Below, one piece after another: positions 34,981 to 42,365 of a DNA stretch of 64,000 nt. Numbering within the stretch: position 1 is the stretch's first letter; each line of letters begins with the position of its first letter. Source of the stretch: Chryseobacterium sp. Leaf394 (GTDB lineage: Bacteria; Bacteroidota; Bacteroidia; Flavobacteriales; Weeksellaceae). The stretch spans positions 261,030 to 325,029 of the forward strand of contig NZ_LMQH01000004.1 in the NCBI RefSeq assembly GCF_001424105.1, read 5' to 3'. The notes under the pieces were generated by a model. It saw nothing but the letters and a program-made list of their open reading frames with translations, ran no database searches and was not told the origin of the DNA. Both the position numbers and the translations under genes were made by a program.

Positions 34981-36615
34981 ATGCCCAGTCTTACACCCAA
35001 AACCAACGCGCTCGGTTTTTCTAATGCGTATCATCTTTTGAGACGTACAACCTATAATTTAACCAAAGCAAGAATTGTTGAGTTTTCTACAAAAACTCCT
35101 CAGGAAGCCATCACTGCGCTCTTCACGTTTGCAGCTCCAAGTCCGCCATCTCCGTTAAATAATGTGGGAGAAACAATTGTTCCGACAGCCGCAAATCCTA
35201 CAATTACAGATACTCAGGCAACGGCAAACAGTGTGAGAAATGATTTGTACTGGTGGCTGCACAGTGCGCTGAAAGACTTATCGGCACAGCATAAAATAGT
35301 TTTTTTTCTTCATCTGCTTTTTGTAACTGATGACGACACTTCGTACTGGACTAATTTTGATTATAAAGAACTTTTAAGATTCCATGTGAACGGAAGTTTA
35401 AAAGATCTCGCTGTAAGAATAACCCAAAATCCGCGGATGTTGGTTTACCTGAATAATAATGTAAATCAGAACAACAGTCCGAATCAAAACTATGCCCGTG
35501 AATTTCTCGAACTTTTTACCATTTTAAAAGGACCTCAGATAGCAACAGGAAACTACACCAATTATACTGAAACAGATGTGCAGCAGGCAGCGAAAGTACT
35601 CACCGGATTTTCACTTACCTCCAGCATTCATCTGGATAAAAACGCCAGACTCAGTTCGCTTGATCCTGTGACTAACATCACGAGAGGTGAAATAAAACTT
35701 AACAGGCACGATACCAGCGCTAAGACTTTTTCAGCAGCATTTGGAAGCCAAAGCATCGCAGGCGGAAATACAGAAACAACCATCAGAACCGAGCTTCAAA
35801 ACTTCGTCAATATGGTTTTTGATAAAGATGAAACAGCAAAAGCATACTGCAGAAGGATCTACCGATATTTTGTAGGAAGAGAGATCACTCCGGTTATTGA
35901 AACCGGCATTATTGCGCCTCTTGCAACCGGCTTAAAAGCAGACAACTACAATATTCTTCCTACTCTTACTACGCTGTTGAAAAGCAAACATTTTTACGAT
36001 GAAGAAGATATTATTATTGGCGATAAAACGATTGGAAGCTTAGTGAGAAATCCAATGGAACTGTTCCTCCACATGTTTTCTTTCTTAAACCTGCAATTAC
36101 CTCTTTACACAGTAAATCCTTCAGCAATACACAGTCTGATGAATGTGGTGTACACTTATTCCAACAATGCGGGCATGCCAATTTTCAGACCGCAATCTGT
36201 GAATGGCTATTCGGGTTATTCCAGCAGTCCGCATTACGATAAAAACTGGATCACAACTTCATCACTCAGAATCAGATACAACAATACGATTGATTATTTC
36301 ATCAATGGTTTAACGTACAATGGTTTTAATTTTAAACTCAATAATGCTGCTTTCGTAAAAGACAGTGGCTATTTTTCAAATCCGGGAAATGCAGATGTGC
36401 TCGTAACCGAATTTCTGCAGATGATGATGGTAGAAGTTCCCGACGGTGACCGCTATATTTACTTTAAAACTGTTTTTCTGAATAATTTAAGTGCTACCAA
36501 CTGGCTTAATGAATGGACGATTTACATCAATACAGGTGTTGCCACTAATGTAAAAATCCCTATCGACAGACTCGTAAAAGCAATTATCAAATCCCCGGAA
36601 TTCCAAATAATTTAA
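34981..36615 (+). CDS. DUF1800 domain-containing protein
   Basis: 544 residues. N-terminal NAYHLLRRTTYNLTKARI and the core WWLHSALKDLSAQHKIVFFLH, NQNYAREFLELFT and FRPQSVNGYSGY are typical of DUF1800. The family's activity is not established. It is nearly always next to a DUF1501 gene, as here (4-bp gap), implying a joint function, likely in the envelope. No obvious signal peptide in the predicted start. A TACATTTG element lies 19 bp upstream. Confidence 0.9.
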   Translation: MPSLTPKTNALGFSNAYHLLRRTTYNLTKARIVEFSTKTPQEAITALFTFAAPSPPSPLNNVGETIVPTAANPTITDTQATANSVRNDLYWWLHSALKDLSAQHKIVFFLHLLFVTDDDTSYWTNFDYKELLRFHVNGSLKDLAVRITQNPRMLVYLNNNVNQNNSPNQNYAREFLELFTILKGPQIATGNYTNYTETDVQQAAKVLTGFSLTSSIHLDKNARLSSLDPVTNITRGEIKLNRHDTSAKTFSAAFGSQSIAGGNTETTIRTELQNFVNMVFDKDETAKAYCRRIYRYFVGREITPVIETGIIAPLATGLKADNYNILPTLTTLLKSKHFYDEEDIIIGDKTIGSLVRNPMELFLHMFSFLNLQLPLYTVNPSAIHSLMNVVYTYSNNAGMPIFRPQSVNGYSGYSSSPHYDKNWITTSSLRIRYNNTIDYFINGLTYNGFNFKLNNAAFVKDSGYFSNPGNADVLVTEFLQMMMVEVPDGDRYIYFKTVFLNNLSATNWLNEWTIYINTGVATNVKIPIDRLVKAIIKSPEFQII

Positions 36616-36619
36616 AATC

Positions 36620-38233
36620 ATGAACAGAAAAGACTTTCTAAAATTAGTTTCTCTTGCAGGTGTGGGAACTCCGTTTTATCTGAATGGAATGCCATCAAGG
36701 TTTATGAATCAGTTTTTGGATCTGCAGATGAACTGTGATACAGTAAATGACAGGGTTTTAGTCATTCTGAGACTTGCCGGAGCCAACGATGGGCTCAACA
36801 CAGTAATTCCTGTCAGTCAGTACAGTACTTACGCTGCGTTAAGACCCAATATTAAAATTAACAGTTCGGGAACAGGAAGTTATATCCCTTTGGACAGTAC
36901 GGTTTCTTCGGGAAAATTGGTTGGTTTAAATCCTTCTATGACAGGTTTTAAAGACCTTTACGATTCCGGAAAACTTCTGCTGATGAACGGCGTAGGCTAT
37001 CCCAATCCGAATTATTCGCATTTCAGGTCAGAAAATTTGATGTTTTCAGGAAAAGACGGCTCTACGAGTGCCGATCTTCTGGATGGAATGTTTGGAAGAT
37101 ATTTGGGTGCACTTTATCCAGGTCTTGCAGGAAATCCAACCACTTTAAGTCCTGATCCATTGGCAATTCAGATGGGAAATCTTAATCCCTGTCTGTTTTA
37201 TGAACATACAACAGAGAAAAATATTGAATACAATCTTTCAGGTTTTCAAAACCAGATGTTTACCAATTTAAATCTTTTAAATTCAGAATATCAGGATCTT
37301 CTCACCTACATCAAAGGTGTTGCAACGAGCATGGATGCTTATTACAACCGTGTAATGTCGGTTTTCAATACGGGTGTGAATTCCACTACCACTTATCCAA
37401 ATTCATCTTTAGGTAAGCAGCTTAAAACTGTTGCCCGAATGATTCAGGGAGGAAGCAAAACCAAAATATTTCAGGTCAACATCAGCGGATTTGATACTCA
37501 CGTCAGCCAGGTACAGACCGGAAGCACACATTTGGGAACCCACGCCAATCTTTTGGGTGACATTTCAAATTCCATTGCAGCGTTTCAGGCAGACATTCAA
37601 CAACTTGGGATTGCCAATAAAATTATGACTGTAACCTTCAGCGAATTCGGAAGACAGGTCCGTGAAAATGGAAGTACAGGAACAGACCATGGCGATTTAG
37701 CTCCGTTTTTTGTTATTGGAAATGGTGCTGCGGCAGGAATTTTAGGTGACCATCCTGTATTTACCAATGCTACAAGTTATTATTACAATCAAAACCAAAG
37801 AAGGTATGACTACCGTCAGATTTTCGCATCGCTTCTTCAGGATTGGCTTGGAGCAAGCACAAGCTTAATGGTAACTTCAGAGCTCGATTATTATGTTACC
37901 GGAGCACAAAAGGTAAATATAATCAAAGATGCCCAAAAAGCAGATGTGGTTTGTGCAACACTGGGAACAAATGAAACAGGAGCCGAAAATGGGATTAAAG
38001 TTTATCCTGTTCCTGCAAACCAATATGTTTATGTAGAGTTTGAAAACAGACGGCAGACTGATGTAAATTATCAGATTTTAGATATGAGCGGAAGGATTAT
38101 CATTCAAAAATCGGAACATGTGGTTTCAAACCGCCTGGAGATTAATGTATTGTCTATTTCAGAAGGAACTTATATGCTGAGAATAAAAAGCAGTTCTGAT
38201 GAGCTGACGAAAAAGATTATTATTTCTCACTAA
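36620..38233 (+). CDS. DUF1501 domain-containing protein with T9SS type A sorting domain
   Basis: 537 residues. The N-terminus NRKDFLKLVSLAGVGTPFYL resembles a Tat-like signal with RK instead of RR. The DUF1501 core (alkaline-phosphatase/sulfatase-like fold) shows VLVILRLAGANDGLNTVIP, NPNYSHFRSENLMFSG, FDTHVSQV and TFSEFGRQVRENGSTGTDHG, whose metal-binding Asp/His pattern is kept. The last ~75 residues are a type A sorting domain (VYPVPANQYVYVEF ... GTYMLRIKS). Paired with the preceding DUF1800 gene. Predicted surface or secreted enzyme; substrate unknown. Confidence 0.9.
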   Translation: MNRKDFLKLVSLAGVGTPFYLNGMPSRFMNQFLDLQMNCDTVNDRVLVILRLAGANDGLNTVIPVSQYSTYAALRPNIKINSSGTGSYIPLDSTVSSGKLVGLNPSMTGFKDLYDSGKLLLMNGVGYPNPNYSHFRSENLMFSGKDGSTSADLLDGMFGRYLGALYPGLAGNPTTLSPDPLAIQMGNLNPCLFYEHTTEKNIEYNLSGFQNQMFTNLNLLNSEYQDLLTYIKGVATSMDAYYNRVMSVFNTGVNSTTTYPNSSLGKQLKTVARMIQGGSKTKIFQVNISGFDTHVSQVQTGSTHLGTHANLLGDISNSIAAFQADIQQLGIANKIMTVTFSEFGRQVRENGSTGTDHGDLAPFFVIGNGAAAGILGDHPVFTNATSYYYNQNQRRYDYRQIFASLLQDWLGASTSLMVTSELDYYVTGAQKVNIIKDAQKADVVCATLGTNETGAENGIKVYPVPANQYVYVEFENRRQTDVNYQILDMSGRIIIQKSEHVVSNRLEINVLSISEGTYMLRIKSSSDELTKKIIISH

Positions 38234-38281
38234 ACTATGTACGAAAACAAAAATTATTCAGTTTTAAACTTAAAAAGTTTT

Positions 38282-38716
38282 ATGGAAAAATATCTGGCTG
38301 TAATGGCGATCATGTCGGCGATTGCGTGCGGAACAAAACCTGTTCTGAAAAAGCCTGTACAACCTCAGTCTTCCAAAAAATACACTTCGGCGCCCGTCAA
38401 ACAGACAGAAACAGCATATAAGAATTTATCTAAAACAGAAAAACAGGAAACTGCCGAAGTTTTGAATGATATTCTCAACGGATCATCAGACAGTCCAAAT
38501 ACTTCAATAAGTGTGCATAATAAATCCCGTTGTAATATGGTTCTGAGCATCAGCGGACCCAATTTTTCAAAGCAGATCCCTATTCCAGCTGGCAAGACCG
38601 GAAGTACAATGGTTCCGAAAAATCAGAAATACAACTTGTCTGGAATGGTCTGTCAGTCGGTTTATAACAACTCCAAATATGTGACGGGTACATACTCAAT
38701 ATCATTATCTGAATAA
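38282..38716 (+). CDS. Short lipoprotein of the four-member family (possibly DUF6759)
   Basis: 144 residues from ATG 38282, chosen because a lipoprotein signal follows directly (EKYLAVMAIMSAIAC, Cys16); an upstream in-frame ATG at 38237 would bury that signal. The C-terminal family domain is VLNDILNGSSDSPNT, VHNKSRCNMVLSISG, PIPAGKTGSTMV and SGMVCQSVY. It is the smallest of the four and sits immediately before the bidirectional terminator shared with rpsB. Function unknown. Confidence 0.7.
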   Translation: MEKYLAVMAIMSAIACGTKPVLKKPVQPQSSKKYTSAPVKQTETAYKNLSKTEKQETAEVLNDILNGSSDSPNTSISVHNKSRCNMVLSISGPNFSKQIPIPAGKTGSTMVPKNQKYNLSGMVCQSVYNNSKYVTGTYSISLSE

Positions 38717-38721
38717 AAACA

Positions 38722-38748
38722 AAAGCCGCAGAAAAAATCTGCGGCTTT
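38722..38748. terminator. Bidirectional terminator between a lipoprotein gene and rpsB
   Basis: AAAGCCGCAG pairs perfectly with CTGCGGCTTT around a 7-nt loop, with A/T runs suited to both strands. It also ends the rplM-rpsI-rpsB operon, so tsf cannot be read from it. Confidence 0.85.
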
Positions 38749-38771
38749 GATATTTTAAAGATAACCTTCAA

Positions 38772-39533
38772 TTATTCAGCGTCGAAGTCTGCATCTTTAT
38801 CAGCAGAAACTACTTCACCATCTTCTTTAGATTTTTCTTTATCAGCTTTTCTCTGAGTCTGACCTTCTTTGATAGATTCTGAAACAACGCTCAGGATCAT
38901 ATCGATAGATTTAGAAGCATCATCGTTTCCTGGGATAACGAAGTCTACTTTTCTTGGGTCAGAGTTTGTATCAACAATACCGAAAACAGGGATACCTAAT
39001 TTCTTAGCTTCAGTTACCGCGATGTGTTCTCTCATAATATCTACAACGAAGATTGCAGAAGGAAGACGCACCATGTCTGAGATAGAACCTAAGTTTTTCT
39101 CCAAGTTAGCTCTTTGTCTGTCTACCTGTAATCTTTCTTTTTTAGATAAAGTTTCGAACGTACCGTCTTTTTTCATTTTGTCGATAGAGTTCATCTTCTT
39201 TACAGCCTTTCTGATAGTAACGAAATTCGTCAACATACCTCCTGGCCATCTTTCTGTAATATAAGGCATATTAAGTTCAGCAGCATGCTTAGCAACTACT
39301 TCTTTCGCCTGCTTCTTAGTAGCTACGAAAAGAACTTTTTTACCTGCAGAAGTTAATTTTTCTAAAGCGCTACAAGCTTCATCCAATTTAACAGCTGTTT
39401 TATGTAAGTCTACAATGTGAATACCGTTTTTCTCCATGAAAATGTATGGAGCCATATTTGGGTTCCACTTTCTGGTCATGTGACCGAAGTGTACGCCAGC
39501 CTCTAGAAGGTCTTTTACATTTGCTTTTGCCAT
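38772..39533 (-). CDS. rpsB: 30S ribosomal protein S2
   Basis: 253 residues. Recognised by LLEAGVHFGHMTRKWNPNMA, FVATKKQAKEVV, ERWPGGMLTNFVT and FGIVDTNSDPRKVDFVIPGNDD. An acidic low-complexity tail ends the protein. It is third in the operon rplM-rpsI-rpsB; the gap after rpsI is unusually long (207 bp) and contains heptad repeats. In most bacteria tsf follows directly; here a terminator and a convergent lipoprotein gene follow. Confidence 0.97.
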   Translation of the reverse strand: MAKANVKDLLEAGVHFGHMTRKWNPNMAPYIFMEKNGIHIVDLHKTAVKLDEACSALEKLTSAGKKVLFVATKKQAKEVVAKHAAELNMPYITERWPGGMLTNFVTIRKAVKKMNSIDKMKKDGTFETLSKKERLQVDRQRANLEKNLGSISDMVRLPSAIFVVDIMREHIAVTEAKKLGIPVFGIVDTNSDPRKVDFVIPGNDDASKSIDMILSVVSESIKEGQTQRKADKEKSKEDGEVVSADKDADFDAE

Positions 39534-39623
39534 GTTTTTGTTTTTTGTTAGTTTACTTTCCGCTTTTTAAACAATCAACGCATTCTTTAGATGGGAGAAG
39601 CGTTTGGATGCTAAACGTAACGG

Positions 39624-39735
39624 GCAATTGGCGTTTGGCTTTTTGCTTTTGGCAATTGGCTTTTCGCCGGGATTAAGTTTAAATAAAATTTAATAAATTC
39701 CTGTAGCCAATAGCCAGAAGCCATTCGCCAGCAGC
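39624..39735. repeat. 7-bp-period repeat arrays between rpsI and rpsB
   Basis: At 39624-39665 six heptads read GCAATTG, GCGTTTG, GCTTTTT, GCTTTTG, GCAATTG, GCTTTTC. At 39706-39733 four more read GCCAATA, GCCAGAA, GCCATTC, GCCAGCA, the complementary sense of the same motif, so the two arrays face each other across about 40 bp and could form an imperfect hairpin. They fill most of the gap inside a ribosomal operon. Confidence 0.7.
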
Positions 39736-39740
39736 AAATC

Positions 39741-40127
39741 TTAACGTTTTGAGAACTGGAATCTCTTTCTTGCTTTTTTCTGACCTGGTTTCTTTCTTTC
39801 CACCATTCTTGCGTCTCTTGTAAGTAAACCAGCTGGCTTTAGAGCTAATCTGAATTCAGCATTGATTTCGCATAAAGCTCTTGAAATACCTAATCTGATA
39901 GCTTCTGCCTGACCTGTATTTCCACCACCGAAAACATTTACGGTAACGTCGTACTGACCAACAGTTTCAGAAAGGATGAACGGCTGGTTTAGTTTGTAAA
40001 CCATCACGTCTGTAGAGAAATAAGTTGCAGCCTCTTTACCGTTTACTGTAATCACACCAGTTCCTGGCTTTACGTAAACTCTTGCTACAGAAGTTTTTCT
40101 TCTTCCGATTTTGTGAACTATAGACAT
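39741..40127 (-). CDS. rpsI: 30S ribosomal protein S9
   Basis: 128 residues. [18 protein letters not shown] at the start, [19 protein letters not shown], and the basic tail [21 protein letters not shown] ending FSKR, which reaches the ribosomal P site. It lies 7 bp after rplM in the standard order. Confidence 0.97.
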   Translation of the reverse strand: MSIVHKIGRRKTSVARVYVKPGTGVITVNGKEAATYFSTDVMVYKLNQPFILSETVGQYDVTVNVFGGGNTGQAEAIRLGISRALCEINAEFRLALKPAGLLTRDARMVERKKPGQKKARKRFQFSKR

Positions 40128-40134
40128 AATTTAA

Positions 40135-40590
40135 TTATTTAAATTCGTTAACATTAATTGTTTTCGGCTGTTGAGCTTCGTGCTTGTGCTCAGTTCCTTC
40201 ATATAAATAAAGGTTTTTAAGCAATGCAGATCCTAATCTGTTTTTTGGAAGCATACCTTTTACAGATTTTTCCAATACTTTTAAAGAATCTTTTTTCTGA
40301 AGTTCAAGAGCTGTCATAGACTTCTGACCACCAGGGTAACCTGTATGCCAGATGTAAGTCTTATCGTTCCACTTGTTTCCGGAAAGAGTCACTTTCCCAG
40401 CATTCAAAACGATTACGTTATCACCACAATCTACGTGAGGTGTGTAATTCGTCTTGTGCTTACCTCTCAAAATCTTTGCAACCGTAGAAGCTAGTCTTCC
40501 TAACGGCTGTCCTTCAGCGTCTACCACAACCCATTCTTTATTTGCAGTAGCTTTGTTCGCTGAAACAGTTTTGTAACTTAATGTATTCAC
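40135..40590 (-). CDS. rplM: 50S ribosomal protein L13
   Basis: 151 residues. WVVVDAEGQPLGRLASTVA, LRGKHKTNYTPHVDCGDNV, KTYIWHTGYPGGQKS and GMLPKNRLGSALLKNL are L13 signatures. First gene of the rplM-rpsI-rpsB operon on the minus strand. A TACCTTTG promoter element (plus-strand 40637-40644) and a short palindrome lie just upstream. Confidence 0.97.
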   Translation of the reverse strand: MNTLSYKTVSANKATANKEWVVVDAEGQPLGRLASTVAKILRGKHKTNYTPHVDCGDNVIVLNAGKVTLSGNKWNDKTYIWHTGYPGGQKSMTALELQKKDSLKVLEKSVKGMLPKNRLGSALLKNLYLYEGTEHKHEAQQPKTINVNEFK

Positions 40591-40644
40591 ACGTTTTAGT
40601 TAAAGATTAAACATAATTTTCCCTTAAAAGGGTGTGCAAAGGTA
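40591..40644 (-). promoter_or_regulatory. Promoter element and leader palindrome of the rplM operon
   Basis: On the minus strand TACCTTTG (plus 40637-40644) fits TAnnTTTG. Right after it the transcript would carry CACACCC followed by the palindrome CCCTTTTAAGGG (plus 40621-40632). A short hairpin at the 5' end of a ribosomal operon could be an autoregulatory site for L13; this is inference. No -33 TTG was found at standard distance. Confidence 0.4.
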
Positions 40645-40717
40645 CACTTTATTTTTTGAACAGAAAAATAATATTTAAAATGTCTTGAGAATATCTTTCA
40701 TCTTCATTTTCACCTCT

Positions 40718-41050
40718 TTACTTTCGGGAAGCTCTGTTTGATCTGAAACTTGCAATAAAATAATAAGCAACAAAGACCGTAGAAAATTTCAGAATAGACG
40801 GAATGGCAAGTTCAACATTAAAGATCAAAACACCCACAACAACTAAAATAATCATCGCTAAAAACGAGAAAGTCATTTTCTGAATCAGTTTAAAATCACC
40901 CATATCAAGATAATAGGCCAATCCCCACGCGATCCCGAATGATAAAGCATAATAAACTTCCAACCCTAGATCTTTGGTGTCTGTAAAAAAATAATTAATT
41001 AAAAAACTGACAACCGTTCCGAGTGCGAAATATAGTAATGCTTTTTTCAT
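40718..41050 (-). CDS. Small integral membrane protein
   Basis: 110 residues with three or four predicted membrane helices (LLYFALGTVVSFLINYFF, LSFGIAWGLAYYL, MIILVVVGVLIFNV, FSTVFVAYYFIASF) and a basic C-terminal tail. No domain recognised. TAATTTTG on the minus strand (plus 41068-41075), with TTG 16 bp further out, looks like a promoter. Single gene between the ribosomal operon and a secreted protein gene. Confidence 0.7.
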   Translation of the reverse strand: MKKALLYFALGTVVSFLINYFFTDTKDLGLEVYYALSFGIAWGLAYYLDMGDFKLIQKMTFSFLAMIILVVVGVLIFNVELAIPSILKFSTVFVAYYFIASFRSNRASRK

Positions 41051-41198
41051 ATCTAAAATTATGGCTGCAAAATTAGAGAAATTATTGTGATCAAAATTTA
41101 GATAATTTTATTTAACAATGCATTTGCATGTATTATTAAAAGCAGTGTTCCAAAAGAATATCTGGAAAACAATCACATTATTAAAAATTGAACTTTCG

Positions 41199-41921
41199 TT
41201 ATTTCTTAATTATTTTTGAATCGTAAATATGGTTTTCCTGATCATCTTTTACATTCAGAAAATAAATTCCGCTGACCAAACCCATCATGTCCAGTTCAAA
41301 ATTAACCTTGTCTTTACTTATTTTTTTATCTAAAATCACACTACCTGACAAATCGTAAAGTTTAATTTTTAAAAGAGAAGATTTTGCATTGATGAATAAT
41401 TTATCCTTTACAGGATTAGGATACACATTAATAATATTATAATCAGAATCATGTACAGCGAGATTTCCTGCCCAAAAAATGGCTTTATCACCATTAGGAT
41501 TTGTTAAAGTAAGTTTAAGCTGATTATTTACATTTTCAATTAAATACGTATTTGTTGGATAAAATCCGTTTGAAGTATTGCTTCCGAAAAATTGTCCAAA
41601 ATAATATCCTTCAAAAACATTGTATTCATTATTATTAAAATTTGGGCAACTGCCAAGTGTTAAACCCGAGCCGATAAAATTAATCTGATTATTGTTATAC
41701 GTCACAGTTGCACTCATTGAATTGCAGATAACGGATTGTAATGAGTTTGCAGAAAAAGTTGCTGTAGCATATATTGTAGATACAGAACTGGGAAAAAAAT
41801 GATCAACATTATTAAGAATCACTTTTTCCAGATTCCATGTATTTCCGGTAAGCGCTGGCTGTTGCGCTTTTACAGAAAATCCCGTAATTAAAATTAATGC
41901 GATTATAAAAATGTTTTTCAT
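41199..41921 (-). CDS. Secreted protein with T9SS type A sorting domain
   Basis: 240 residues. Signal peptide KNIFIIALILITGFSVKA before QQPALTG. The middle ~130 residues open with TWNLEKVILNN and resemble a META/HslJ-like lipocalin-style beta domain, with two cysteine-containing strands (SVICNSMSATVTYNNN, LGSCPNF). The last ~70 residues are a type A sorting domain: NVYPNPVKDKLFINAKS, LYDLSGSVIL, GIYFLNVKDD. Likely exported by the T9SS to the surface or medium. Function of the N-terminal domain is inferred only from its pattern. Confidence 0.75.
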   Translation of the reverse strand: MKNIFIIALILITGFSVKAQQPALTGNTWNLEKVILNNVDHFFPSSVSTIYATATFSANSLQSVICNSMSATVTYNNNQINFIGSGLTLGSCPNFNNNEYNVFEGYYFGQFFGSNTSNGFYPTNTYLIENVNNQLKLTLTNPNGDKAIFWAGNLAVHDSDYNIINVYPNPVKDKLFINAKSSLLKIKLYDLSGSVILDKKISKDKVNFELDMMGLVSGIYFLNVKDDQENHIYDSKIIKK

Positions 41922-42365
41922 ATTATATTTTTTTACAAAGTTTTTTTGAATCTAAACTTTTCAAATTAAAATTAATTAAAACTACCGGGTGCGATCCGAG
42001 TACATATTTGGGAAAAATTCATTATCATATTTAAAACACCAAACTAGAAAAAAAACAGTTTCAATATTGGCAATCATCACCGAACATTTTTAAATTAATA
42101 TGCTTAAACAGGGATTTGCCAAAAAATCTTGAAACAGCTCAAAAAAATATTATTAAAGCTTGTTTTTCAAAGTTTTTCATAAATATATTTTCATATCAAT
42201 TCACTCGTTTTCAGTTCTAAAAACTTATTTTCCAAAGATAATATTTGCGATTGACAATAAAGCTAAATCATCGGATTTCAAGTTTATATTTAAGTCAATT
42301 TTACATGAAATTAAATAGTTTTAAAATATTTATATTTGAAAACTTAGAAATTTTCTACAAACAAT
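41922..42365. other. 444-bp AT-rich intergenic region upstream of icmF
   Basis: No gene or strong hairpin is visible. TATATTTG at 42331-42338 fits the TAnnTTTG promoter element and lies 27 bp before the icmF ATG. An in-frame-looking ORF from 42245 runs into icmF in another frame and is not credible. Confidence 0.5.

Noticed and set aside
39446..39676. ORF across the heptad repeats between rpsI and rpsB
   Set aside because: Its residues come from repeat DNA and antisense rpsB; no start context.
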